Assembly: GCA_030141605.1 (NCBI GenBank)
Contig: JAQGDQ010000288.1
Coordinates: 70,621-134,620, forward strand
From: Tubiluchus corallicola
Lineage: Eukaryota; Priapulida; Priapulimorpha; Priapulimorphida; Tubiluchidae
Direction of reading: 5' to 3'
DNA length: 64,000 nt
Shown here: piece by piece, positions 14,295-24,314 of the stretch
Numbering within the stretch: the first letter of the stretch is position 1
Layout: the number at the start of each line of letters is the position of its first letter
The notes under the pieces: generated by a model
The model's input: only the letters and a program-made list of their open reading frames with translations
What the model was told of the DNA's origin: nothing
The model's database searches: none
Made by a program: the position numbers and the translations under genes

Positions 14295-14355
<61 letters not shown>

Positions 14356-14494
14356 TTAGTAGCAACGATTTTGCGCTTTTCTTTATTTTTATGTGTCTTT
14401 TATTCGTTTCTTTTCAGGTTTTTTGTTGACGCCCGATGAGTTAGACATTGGAGGAGGAAATCAAACAGTCAATGACACCATGTTTCTTTTCTAG
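1903..14494 (+). CDS. SLC28A: Concentrative nucleoside transporter, SLC28 family (partial, nine 3' exons)
   Basis: Exons read from splice sites and phase: 1903-2050, 5602-5793, 6880-7041, 7407-7532, 8550-8680, 9890-10058, 12479-12637, 14018-14198, 14418-14494 (stop TAG 14492-14494). They join into 447 residues matching the membrane core of sodium-coupled nucleoside transporters. Marks seen in order are [88 protein letters not shown], the family motif [15 protein letters not shown] and [17 protein letters not shown]. Vertebrate members have 600-700 residues; the missing part is the N-terminal region, whose exon(s) were not found and may lie left of the window. The C-terminal tail is short (ends TMFLF). 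The protein would sit in the plasma membrane and import nucleosides with Na+. The intron after 7532 has a GC donor. Close relation to CNT1, 2 or 3 cannot be settled. Confidence 0.93.
3669..4139 (-). CDS. Unrecognised 156-residue protein with internal duplication, nested antisense in SLC28 intron
   Basis: An ATG-initiated minus-strand ORF in markedly less AT-rich sequence than its surroundings. It is not recognised. Residues 34-65 and 86-115 look like two copies of one unit: F-K-R-[L/V]-[K/R]-[T/S]-R-[V/I]-x2-L followed 22-24 residues after the Phe by W-[T/A]-[N/H]-[I/V]-[V/L]-P-L. The C-terminal 40 residues are acidic ([13 protein letters not shown]) and end in a hydrophobic stretch. There is no signal peptide or membrane segment. 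The ATG context is weak (T at -3) and no polyadenylation signal was found nearby, so it could be an exon of a spliced gene, a retrocopy or a decayed domesticated sequence. The duplicated unit argues against a chance ORF. Confidence 0.45.
   Translation of the reverse strand: MEYFRRLFSSNRVVGIRIAQNKDDIFDTAETDVFKRLKTRVIDLISRRPMLNPSEVTWTNIVPLSSGCNVDEEIEKLTSNARPRFFKRVRSRIAKLVRTNRIHKARQWAHVLPLPTEAANDESEREEPDMEVTEISANELIIELLPEGGGELHLIH
4445..4512. repeat. Interstitial telomere-like repeats
   Basis: Several CCCTAA units (ACCCTAACCCTAACCC) grading into CCCCAA units, within the SLC28 intron. The motif matches the metazoan telomere repeat on the complementary strand. The array is too short and degenerate to be a chromosome end. 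Confidence 0.6.
6393..6695. repeat. GAT/GAC trinucleotide microsatellite
   Basis: About 300 bp of imperfect GATGATGAC triplets in the SLC28 intron between the exons ending 5793 and starting 6880. The apparent His/Arg- or Ser-rich minus-strand frames here are products of the repeat. Confidence 0.9.
7821..8089. repeat. Foldback-type dispersed repeat, family A, copy 1, with 30-bp tandem units
   Basis: Rich in complementary words CTCGCAAGT and ACTTGCGAG. Its right half has three tandem 30-bp units (AGAGCTTGCCAAGTCGTTCA core, about 7985-8085). It begins AGACTAGAG, shared with related segments at 28484-28709 and 58661-58846. No coding capacity; it lies in the SLC28 intron with the GC donor. Confidence 0.5.
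8681..9889 (+). other. SLC28 intron, nothing else recognised
   Basis: A phase-2 intron between exons ending LPKG and starting PERNIV. The minus-strand ORF reading across 8561-8956 overlaps the upstream exon antisense and has no recognisable features. The rest is AT-rich. Confidence 0.7.
10059..12478 (+). other. SLC28 intron with ATC microsatellite and a small tandem duplication
   Basis: A phase-0 intron between PELSFE and VICSYVFMP. It contains ATC/GTC trinucleotide repeats (about 10090-10235) and two diverged copies of a roughly 40-bp unit starting ACACGCCACAAGA (11268-11346). The less AT-rich 11380-11620 looks like a transposon remnant, but no family could be assigned. Confidence 0.6.
12638..14017 (+). 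other. SLC28 intron with (AAAC)n
   Basis: A phase-0 intron between the exons ending EEGTLK and starting PRSEVIATY. It contains a perfect AAAC tetranucleotide run at about 13719-13763. Nothing else was recognised. Confidence 0.65.
14280..14354. repeat. CAG/AGC trinucleotide repeat in last SLC28 intron
   Basis: About 20 uninterrupted AGC units (from about 14294) preceded by GTAGTAGAAG, inside the 219-bp final intron. The poly-leucine ORF on the minus strand comes from this array. Confidence 0.95.
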
Positions 14495-14598
14495 TTTGTC
14501 TTGTGTTGTAAAGTGCATGGTTTCTGTTTAAGGATCTGTATCTATTTTCAAAAGGAATGTAAAATATGGAGTATTTTGCTGGGTTTGATAAGGGCACC

Positions 14599-14643
14599 AA
14601 TAAAACGCAGTGATAGTTGTGCAATTCATTTTCTGCAAATAAA
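14599..14643 (+). promoter_or_regulatory. Probable polyadenylation signals of the SLC28 gene
   Basis: Two AATAAA hexamers, at 14599-14604 and 14638-14643, lie 105-150 bp downstream of the stop codon at 14492-14494. Confidence 0.5.
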
Positions 14644-15019
14644 ATACAATGATAAATGCTACGTCATTTACTGATAATTTACTGATCCTAAAACAAGGAT
14701 ATTGTGCTTGAAATTTTGTTTAAAATAGTTGTGTATTTCAACAACGAGGTTGTTACTGCATTTGAATTTTAACCTAAGAAGCATTCTTTCTTTGTTTTCA
14801 AATATTTCTTTCTTTTTCTCTCATCAGTCTTTCTCAAAATCACGTTTCTAGGAAAACTAGACTAGTGAGACTACCAGTCTTTCATAATGAGCATCAGGTA
14901 AATTAAAAGATAAAATTTTTGTAAATTTTTGTAACAATTTTTACATAATAAAGCTTTTGCAGCACTAGAGTGTTTCAATAAAACACGCTTCATACATTTA
15001 GACTAAACCTTGTATTAGC

Positions 15020-15381
15020 AGGGTCAATAATAAAGGAAAATATTAGCCTTACCTCTAAAAAATTCCAAACAAACGTTTTGGTGTTTTCTTGTAGTATTTG
15101 GTCCAGAGAATAACATATCCAAATTACGTCGAAATTTCAGCACTGCAAATAGCCTTACTTGTCTGTTACTTGTCTTGTCAATTATGACGTCAAAAAAGAT
15201 GGCCGCCATTTGACCATCAGTAGGGTCAATATAATGGAAAAATAGCCTTTCCTCTAAAAAATTGCAAGCAAACGCTTTTGGAGTTTTCTTGTAGTATTTG
15301 GTTCATATCCAAATTAGGCCGAAATTGTAGCGCTGCAAAAGGCCTAATTATGACGTCAACAAAGATGGCTGCCATTTGACC
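15020..15381. repeat. Two diverged tandem copies of a ~160-195 bp unit
   Basis: Copy 1 (15020-15215) and copy 2 (15222-15381) both run from AGGGTCAAT to GCCATTTGACC. They share TCTAAAAAATT, GTTTTCTTGTAGTATTTGGT and AATTATGACGTCAA blocks, with a deletion in copy 2. Non-coding, in the intergenic region downstream of SLC28. Confidence 0.75.
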
Positions 15382-15744
15382 AAAATGAATGGGCATTTAG
15401 TCACCAGAACTCTGAAAAATGTTCATTTTGCCTTAAAAGCACGAAACTTTGCACAATGCTAAAACCTGTCCGGGTGATTAATCTTGGGTATGGGTCAATC
15501 GAAAATTATCTAATATGGCCACAGCATTCAAGATGGCCGACTAAATGGCTGTTGCCAACTTATAAAGCCATATATTTTGAAAGAGATAAGAAAAAGATTA
15601 AAAGATAAGTGCCTTGTCTTTCAGGAATTGTGAACAAAGTCTACTTGTTTTATCAACTAACATGCACGTACTGTAACAACATAGCAAGGTTATGTTTAAA
15701 TGCAGATATGGTTTCTCGAATGAATATTACAGGTACAGTATTAT

Positions 15745-15830
15745 ATTGTTGTGGAGGCGGCCAAGAGGTCCCGGGTTCAAATCTGAATCAGGCAAACCAT
15801 GTTGCAGACAAATGTTGGAGATGAGATAAT
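15745..15830 (+). repeat. Possible tRNA-derived SINE remnant
   Basis: Contains GGGTTCAAATC (about 15772-15782), a good match to the Pol III B box, preceded by GGCGGCCAAGAGGTC. No complete cloverleaf could be drawn, so a working tRNA gene is unlikely. Confidence 0.3.
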
Positions 15831-16611
15831 TGACAAGATATACAAAAATTTAAACAGAAAATTAAGATGAAAACAAGCCAGAACTCATGCTGACCACTGA
15901 ACAGCAAGTGAAATGGTGCTGTGACGTATGTAAATGTGTCCAGGTAAGTATTGTTTGCACCACAGTTATGTCCAGATAAGTTTTAAAATAAAATTAAAAA
16001 ATTGGTTTTAATAAATGTCTACATATAGATAATAATAGATAAGTTTTAATGATAACAATACTTCTAATCTCACATTAAAAAACCGCTGTTTCTAAAATCA
16101 CATTCGACATAATATTTGCATGGTGCAGACAATACTTGCTTGGACACATTTCCATCTGCCACAGCAACATTTCGCTTGCTGGCAACAACATTTAATAAGT
16201 TGTTGACACTCTTTTGGTACTTTAGAACACAAAATCCAGTGTGATTTCCTTTTCAGTTCCAACCAGTATTAAATTGTGATAGTAAAGTTTTAGTAAAACA
16301 GGTATTTATGAGTCCACTTTTTTCTGTCGGGCTTCTTATCTGTGCAATTTTCTAGCAGAAAATTCAAGCAGAATATCAACAGATACTTTCTTTAGCTAGC
16401 AAATTAATTATATAAATTCTATTTCTCTGCATATGTATTAATATCTACACGATATTATGACAGCCCTGTACTATGAGCGGTCTTTTGTCTTGGTGTGATT
16501 TGTAAAAAACAGAAAAATAGGAGACTGATTATTTTAGAATTATTCATTTCTCAAGTCCTCAGCAACTTGTTCAAGCCTGCTAATCAGTTCTATGCTACGA
16601 TTGTCTAGAAA

Positions 16612-16829
16612 ACCCAGGCGGGTAAGGTAATCCTTGTCTTATCTATAGTGGGCGTAAATTAATATTAAAACGATTCCTGCGGGTAATATGATACACTTCC
16701 GCAAATATGCCTCATGTTATACCCAGGCGGGTAAGGTAATCCTTGTCTTATCTATAGTGGGCGTAAATTAATATTAAAACGTTTCCTGCGGGTAATATGA
16801 TACACTTCCGCAAATATGCCTCATGTTAT
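16612..16829. repeat. Fresh tandem duplication, 2 x 109 bp
   Basis: Two head-to-tail copies (16612-16720, 16721-16829) beginning ACCCAGGCGGGTAAGG and ending CCTCATGTTAT. A single difference was seen by eye (ACGATTCCTG against ACGTTTCCTG). Non-coding, upstream of the fucosyltransferase gene. Confidence 0.9.
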
Positions 16830-17786
16830 ACTAGCCTAATAAGTCGAAAAAGTTCAACACATGTTGTGCAACCTTTCCCTGTTTGCGTTGTTGAATAATT
16901 ATTGATCACTTTAACTTTCGGCTACAACGCAAATAATTGTTTTCGTTAGCTCGCATGTTTATACATTTACTATAATGACTTGAACTATAAAAAAATCGTT
17001 ATTTACCGTTCTTTGTGTGCAAATGGAATTTCATGTTGTGTAAATATTGAATTGCTAATAAATAAACAAAGCTAGCCAATTATTTATCGTGCCGTGAAAC
17101 ATTGCTGTAATACAATACTGAGTTAAACAGATCTGAAGTAGCATATGTATTGCATAAGCAGTGTTATCTTTCAGGCTAGCTTGGGTACAGTGAAGCCAGG
17201 TATATTAATTCTAGAGTGACATTATTCATTTTGCATTACCTGTAGAGTTTGTTTGGCATGCTTGGCCGCTCTTGTATTGAGTGGTTAGATAGCCTTAGAA
17301 TCCTGTTTTAGTGATATAGTAGTTGTGAGGTCAGTATGCCACTGTTGTAGAACCAGTATGTCTTTTGTAATTTCTGAAGATTGGCTTGAGATTTGTTATA
17401 CAGATCCTCAAACGTTTGTAAGTTTATTTGTTTGCTTAATAGTTTCTGTTGGTGTTTATTTGATAATAATTCTTTTCATCTCCAGCCATTGCCTAATTAT
17501 TGATTTTTTTGCAACTGTTTAAAGTGCATGCGTATGCGCGTGTTTTTGTGTAGGCGTGCATGTGTGTGCATGTGCGTGCTGATTTGTGAATATGGTAGGA
17601 AGTTTGTTTGTTAGCAAATTTTTGCGTTTGTTTTGTAATGCCATATGTAATGGTTTAATTTTGAATCATCTTCTGCTTCAGTGTGCTTGTTGTTAATTTG
17701 CTAACGCTTGTTTCTCATTTACTCGCACTCGCACATTTACTGTTGCTTTATTTTTGTTGATATTCTTTTTTCTTGTTCTATTGCAG

Positions 17787-17970
17787 TTGCACCTCTTCTT
17801 TTTTACAATGAATGGAAAATGAAAATAAAATCTGTAAAACAAATAGCCAGTTTTCTACAAGCAGTTCAGAATATCTAAAGTGATGACCATTATGGTATAA
17901 CAAGGACAACCTGCATGAAGAGAAATTAGTGTTAGCTAAGTTATTTGTGTCATTGGGAGAAGTACTTGTA
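17787..17970 (+). promoter_or_regulatory. Probable 5' UTR part of the fucosyltransferase exon
   Basis: A strong splice acceptor (pyrimidine-rich tract then TTGCAG, AG at 17785-17786) precedes the coding exon. The coding exon therefore probably carries about 180 nt of 5' UTR, joined to an upstream non-coding exon that was not identified. An alternative is that GTG/TTG-rich sequence from 17929 is translated, which the lack of ATG there makes unlikely. Confidence 0.4.
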
Positions 17971-19146
17971 ATGTTTGAATCGCCGCAACGTGTGTGGACA
18001 ATATTGGCATTTTCATTGATATCGTTGCTATTTGCTTTGTCGTACGTTTCCTTTTGTTGTTATCATCCTTCAAGACTGTCTAATGCGGGCAGTACAATAT
18101 TCATAAAACGGCTGTTTGACAGCAACTTTAAAGAAAGCAGTAGTGGGCAACGAAAACTCATCTTATATTGGAATAAATTTTTTGATCGCAAACACTTTGG
18201 GTTTGGATTAGGTGCAGAGCCGTTTAGACAATGGTGTGCCAAAGGTATAGAACAGAAGCTAGTGGATGATTACACTAACTGTGAAACAACTGAAGACAAA
18301 GCTTTACTGAATCGATCTGATGCTGTTATTGTGCACTTCAGAAATGCCTTTGATGATGTTCCCCAAAACTCAGTACCTGGACAAAAATGGGTGTTTTATC
18401 TTAGGGAATCACCTGTTCACACTCCTGTTGAGTATTTAAGACGTTTAAGAGAAAGATTTCACTGGACCATGACTTACAGACTGGATTCAGATATAGTTGT
18501 CAGGGAAGGGGCGACAGGACAGAGACGTCGCGCATCTTTAAGTCAGATCAATACATTGAGAAGGCAAGGAGAGTTAGTTTTGTACGGTAAAAGTAAACTG
18601 GTACTTTGGTTTGTCAGCAACTGTAAAACGGCCAGTAAACGAGAAGATTACGTCAAAGAACTGCAAAAGTATATCGCCGTTGATATCTATGGTGAGTGTG
18701 GCACATTAAAGTGTGGGAGAATAAACGAAAGTAGTTGTTTACAGATGATGGAAAAGCACTACAAGTTTTATCTAGCTTTTGAAAACTCCATCTGTCGTGA
18801 TTATGTGACGGAGAAACTATACAGGACGCTACAGTACTACATTGTCCCGATTGTAATGGGTGGTTCAAACTACACTCAAATAGCCCCACCCCATTCTATC
18901 ATTGACGTCAATGACTATAAGTCAGCTAAAGATCTTGCTGATTACTTGCTGTATCTCGATAGTCACGATGAATTCTATCTTGAGTATTTTAAATGGAAAG
19001 AGAAATATTTTGTAAAGCGAGTTGTGAATCAACAGTTTTGCGAGTTATGCTACAAGCTAAACACGGAGCTGAACAATGGCTCTCATTTGCACAAAACGAC
19101 TAATTTATATGACTGGTGGGTTACTCAAGGTTCTTGCAAACGCTAG
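17971..19146 (+). CDS. Alpha-1,3-fucosyltransferase (glycosyltransferase family 10), single coding exon
   Basis: 391 residues from the first ATG (MFESPQRVW). It is a type II Golgi enzyme: short cytoplasmic tail, one membrane segment at about residues 9-31 (ILAFSLISLLFALSYVSF), a stem, then the catalytic domain. Diagnostic GT10 marks are LILYWNKFF near the start of the domain, HWTMTYRLDSDI, and the donor-binding block FYLAFENSICRDYVTEKLYR followed by YIVPIVMGGSNY, APPHSIIDV and FKWKEKY. It would transfer fucose from GDP-fucose in alpha-1,3 linkage to GlcNAc of glycoprotein or glycolipid glycans in the Golgi lumen. Length is normal for the family (about 350-450). Sequon N-Y-T lies in the donor block. 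The absence of introns in the coding part is common in this family. The acceptor and exact member cannot be assigned. No clear AATAAA close downstream was found. Confidence 0.92.
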   Translation: MFESPQRVWTILAFSLISLLFALSYVSFCCYHPSRLSNAGSTIFIKRLFDSNFKESSSGQRKLILYWNKFFDRKHFGFGLGAEPFRQWCAKGIEQKLVDDYTNCETTEDKALLNRSDAVIVHFRNAFDDVPQNSVPGQKWVFYLRESPVHTPVEYLRRLRERFHWTMTYRLDSDIVVREGATGQRRRASLSQINTLRRQGELVLYGKSKLVLWFVSNCKTASKREDYVKELQKYIAVDIYGECGTLKCGRINESSCLQMMEKHYKFYLAFENSICRDYVTEKLYRTLQYYIVPIVMGGSNYTQIAPPHSIIDVNDYKSAKDLADYLLYLDSHDEFYLEYFKWKEKYFVKRVVNQQFCELCYKLNTELNNGSHLHKTTNLYDWWVTQGSCKR

Positions 19147-19597
19147 TCACACGCAAAAACAATAGCCTAAATCCAAAACCAGGGTGATTGAATTTAAGGA
19201 CAGGATAGAGATGGACAGAAGTAACGAAAAATGCTTTGACTGATTGGATACTCTATTCCTGTTCAATCGCTGATTCTTCACACTTCTTTTTTTCAATTTA
19301 TTTGACACTCATAATTTGACTTTAACATAAAGTTGGAATTCTGGCGCCATTATTAACCGAGTCTTAAACTTTTAAGATTTGAGGTGCAAACAACCTTGCT
19401 TGTCTACCCTTAAGCTTAATTATAATTATATTGTAGCTCTCTAATCCAGACTATTGTTAAAAAATTCCAAAATAATTTCCCTACCGTGATATAAAGCAAT
19501 ACAAACCTATAAGCCCTAAAATGGAAACAAATGATTTTGAAGTGCATACTAGGTAATTCAAAAATATTAAATTTTACCAGACCTTATCAGGTAATAA

Positions 19598-19740
19598 GAT
19601 AGCTGAGCGGACAAGGCGTGCTCTTAGTGACAGAAAGTTGAGCAACGCCTATCCTAGTCAATAAGTAGATGGGTGACCGCTGGATAGACTACCTCTAAGC
19701 TGTTCCCATTTGCCATACCACCTTCGGCTATTTACTTCCT
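19598..19740 (+). repeat. Pol III-type SINE remnant with tRNA-like and 5S-like parts
   Basis: TAGCTGAGCGG matches the Pol III A-box consensus and is followed by ACAAGGCGTGC. Further on, TTGAGCAACGCC and TAGATGGGTGACCGCTGGA resemble the internal promoter half of 5S rRNA. It is too diverged and rearranged to be a functional 5S or tRNA gene. A SINE head is the best reading. Confidence 0.4.
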
Positions 19741-22700
19741 GGAGGAAAATGCTTGAACGTTTGAACGATAAGTGTTCATAATTATGGTTCTCTTTGATGA
19801 TTTAATTTGTGTTGTCTTTTTTCTGCTGTTTTCGCATTTTATGTAAGAAAGTTCCAACATGAATGTAAAACTCTCTATTGGTTTAGTGGGTTTTCCTGAT
19901 AAATAGGCAAAAATGGATTCCGGGCCGGTTATACTTCCAACTACCTTCATTAAATATGCCTTGTGACTGAGTACGGAAAAATCCAGCTTACAGAATGCCA
20001 ATGGTGGTGCTTGAAATGTTTCAGTTCAAAGAAGATTTTGGTGTGTTGCTTGTGTTTCGGCAAACCAATCTTAACCAAATTCATAACACAGCTAGGCAGA
20101 TCCATTATCTTATAGGCTAGTGTAAGCTGCAGCCTAGTGTCCTCAAGCTTTGGTAATATTTAAAAAAAAATGTTCCCTACGGTTGTGTTGAAATATACGC
20201 TAATTTAGTTTGCAGTACATAGTAAAAGAGTGGTATTACATAAAGGATATCTTTATTGACAAACAAAAGATAGCTATTCTAGTTTATTTAAAGAAATTGC
20301 ACAAGTTTACTTCAAGCTGCGTAAATGTCGCTAAAATATGTCATTAGTAAAATATATTCAAGACCTGTCTTGGGCGAGTTAGGGGTAGTTCCATAATTTA
20401 ATTAGCCTAAGGCCCCCAAAAGGTCTATACAGCCCTGCAGCTAGGCCTACTTAATCATAAGGAAACATCTCTTGAATACTGTTAAGTATGTAAAACTGGA
20501 GTAAAATTGGTCAGTTCTTTGTGTATTACACATTTATTCGCGTATTTTAACGTCTAAGATAAGGTGAACAATGCTAGGCGGTTGTATTGTATAATTATTA
20601 TTATTAAGGCACATTGGTTTGGTTTATTTTATAACAAGGTATCATGATAAGTGAGTATTTAAAATGAGTATTTTACTGATGTATAATTGTTTTATAAAGT
20701 GATATATTATGTTGATATAATTCATGTATATTAAGAAGTATGTTTAAAAGATGTATGTTTGCTATTATAAAACAGTGTAAATGACTGACTGACCGATTAA
20801 CCGACAGATCGACTGCAATAGTTATGGATAGGACTGACTGACTGACTGACTAATTAATTTAACTGCAAATAATGGGTAACTTTCTGGCTTTCTGAATAGA
20901 TGACTAAGTAACTGAATGAGTACAGTCATGAATACAAAATGACTGGCGGACTTATGAACTTTCTGAATAACTCTGAATAGTAAACTGCAAACTTAAAGCG
21001 GATAGAAAACATTTCATGCAAACTTTGCTGCTACGTTTTTATTATCAGTAACGCTGTTTTTCATTCAAAGTTTATCGTTCCTCGCGACATTGTGTTTCAC
21101 CTTGACAAAGCTTTAGCGAAAAAAATGTTAACATGTATAGCGAACAAATATTAAAATGCAGTTGAATAACCACACACAACTGAATGGCTAACGAGCGCGT
21201 AGAAACAGTAATTACAGAGACCAATGTTGTGGTTGCAGAGATTTCAGGCGCCAACGAAATGCAGACATTGAGATCTTGGGCACTGAGAAATGTCAAACAG
21301 TGTAGACTCATACGTGAAACCTTTCAAGTCTACATAAAAAAGTCTACATTAATTGTACTCTCTTTTAGAGGTCCACACAGTTACATACATTTTTAGCAGC
21401 ACAGATTGTTCTCATTCAATGTTTATGAACATCTTTAATTTCTACAAATTTTCACACTCACAATCAAATATCTAGTTTTATCTACAGCCAAATAAAAGGC
21501 TAGGAATCGGGTCTTATGGCGTGCTTAAAATACCAGCTTTAGAGCTTCACTCAAACAGAACAGGAGCCAGAATGTGCCAGATAAATCCCTTTTACGGTCG
21601 CACTACTTTCTTTAAGTCGATCCTAAACTCGTACATTTATCGACCTAACCCCTCCACCTGTCCTGGGATATGGCCCATTGCATAGTCCTCGCAGTTGTGC
21701 AGATCTACAAATACCGAGTAGCGATAGAATTCACCCATCCATTGGTAATTATTACTAACATTTGACGTTATTTAAAGCTAAAAATAGATTTTTAAAATGG
21801 CTGTAAAGTGTAAACCTGAAACACAATTATTGCAATAAAAACTCGACAAAAACTCGAACAATAGTGGTTTTACTTTCCTATTGCTCTGTAGAAAACCAGA
21901 AAGTTATCCATTATTTGCAGTTAAATTAATTAGTTTTGGGTTTCGATTTAATTTGAATTGGAGTGTCTAAACTTGATCATTCCCGTGGACCAACTTTGTC
22001 AACTCAGCAAAATCAATACAATGATTAAAATCTGGCAAAAACTTTCAGCTACGTGATTGCACCTATTATTGTGGCAGATCTCATGTAAGTCTGAAACCCC
22101 AAGTTCCATTTAGAAAAGTTTTTGGAATTTTGGCTGCACACGGGCCATTTTTGTGTTGGTTTTTTCATTTTTTCTTACGTAGTAAATGATAATAGAAGAG
22201 CATGGCTGCCACTCTAAAAAACGATCGACGCCGAATCTCAACATGATTGCAGCCTAGTTTGGTTTTGAAGTGGCCCTGATATAATAACATGCTTAGCAAC
22301 CAACTATTTACACTTGAATTAAGGCTTTCTTAACTAGACAGATACGTTGTAAGATTATCTTTAGTTTATATATCCTTAGCTCTCATGATTTAAACCTGCA
22401 TAAGTGTTTTGTAAATATATGGACAAAATACAATCGGTTTTGTTTTGTCGAAAATTAATATTACTATATGTCATTATAATAGTTTTCAGCTTTTTGCGAA
22501 ACGAATGTACAACATTTTAAAATATAGACATGTTGCACAGATGCTTTTACTAACTGATTCGAAATGCGACGCGGCAGTATCCTAATGCTCCGCATTTTAG
22601 AACGCCATTTACCGTTGCCGTGAATCAGTTTATTTAAGCTAGGAAAAGGGGTAGCTCTATTGAGACATGATAATATAAAAACTTATTACATTAACAACAA

Positions 22701-24314
22701 TTCGAGAACGAAAACGACATCACCGACACCAACTGTAAAAAGAAATAGACCTCTTTTTACAGTTACATCGTAAGCGAGTAACCAAAAAAGTATTATGCCA
22801 TTGTTTTGAAAAATTAATTTTATTGTTGGGCCATATTTCAGAGACTTTAGCCAAGACATATTGGTGCATTTTTCGTTTTAAATACTGCCCCAAAATCGTA
22901 TCTATTTGTGAATCCGGCATCTACTGCGATGAAAATGATAACATCGGTTGCAGAGATGACTGTGGCAGCAACAACCAAGCAATAACATTAACAACAGCGA
23001 CAGCGGCAATGGCAACAACGAGTGCGACTACAACCTTATAAATTCACACATTGAAGAGTCATAAGACTATTATAGAACAGGATCAGGTAGTTTTCAAAAA
23101 AATCGTACAAAACAAATTTCAAAATAACTTTTTTCCAATAGTTTTTTATAAAACTTTTTTTAAAATTTAGGAAAGGTGCGTAAGCAGGCCTGTATATGAT
23201 TAATTACTTTATAAGCGAACTCGTGACAGTAACCTGCATTCACAGATCGATGCGAAAAGACACCAAATTTAATTAAAAGCAATATCAGATAAACGCCGAG
23301 CCCCCTAAGATTACCATGTCATTTTTCATCAATATTAAGTAAGAAAGATATGCTGCTAGGAGTAGTATGACGCAGCCACAGAGCATTTCATAAGAAAGTT
23401 TTATACACTGTGCCGAGAGAAATATAAGTCAACATTGTGCATAGTGTTACGCGTAATAATTATGATACAGTGAGGAGTGAGTTTTTTTCTTTGCAAAACG
23501 TGTAATAGGTATGTTGATATTTTTCTTTATAATTTGATTTAACTTATTGGGTTAACAAGCACTAATAGGTTTGTTATACAATACATTTTACAAAATATTA
23601 ATGAAAATGACAGATTACATAAATCGCAACATCATAATTTGATGTATAATATGCCCAATTGACACATACAACTATTAAATGTTAAAATAACAAACATGAC
23701 AATTTTCAGACGTGTAGGCAATATAATAGTAATTTGCTCAGTTTGCGCTGCTTTTAAAACATTCTCTGACAAAGTTACATAGTAAAACTAACGCTTTCGT
23801 ATCATCATTTCCTAAGATAAATTTAAATTTTTCATCATATGTGCGGAGTGCAAGGTATTGATTTGATTTTAGTCTTTTATGTGTTCTTTAAAAACACTGA
23901 TCATTGTAAAGATACCAGCTGAACTTCTAGTTGTCGGTGGTGAAGCCATTGTTTATTATGCATTATTATTACAATTTTATTATGTATTATTATTACAATT
24001 TTTAAAGCACTTTCTAGCAAAAAGGCCACATTTTTGCTGAAACAACCTTTAACATATTTGATTCTTGTTGTCATAAAGCATTTGTGAAACAATGTTTTCT
24101 TATTTCCTTGGTAGAGTAATAAGTTATTTACTTTAATTTAATTGGTTAACAATCAACAAGTACAAATGCATTACAATTATTATGCAACGCATATTTACAA
24201 ATATTAATGACAATGAGATAGATTACATAAATCACAACATCATAATTTATATATCAGAAACGCTCGCAGAATCATCAACAAGAACACGTTTTGTGAATTT
24301 TGTCAGTAGGAAGT
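19741..24314 (+). other. Intergenic region and presumed 5' region of the LRR gene
   Basis: AT-rich, with no supported gene. The small ORFs at 21072-21396 and 22720-23041 lack any recognisable motif. A segment at about 23530-23650 is repeated in diverged form at about 24130-24255. The promoter and any 5' UTR exon of the LRR gene should lie here; no convincing TATA element was picked out. Confidence 0.5.
20776..20852. repeat. (GACT)n microsatellite
   Basis: Imperfect GACT/GACC tetramers with a clean run GACTGACTGACTGACT near 20834-20849. Confidence 0.75.

Noticed and set aside
17325-17522. 65-codon ORF with a hydrophobic segment upstream of the fucosyltransferase
   Set aside because: No motif, no splice connection in frame with the enzyme, and composition like the surrounding AT-rich DNA.
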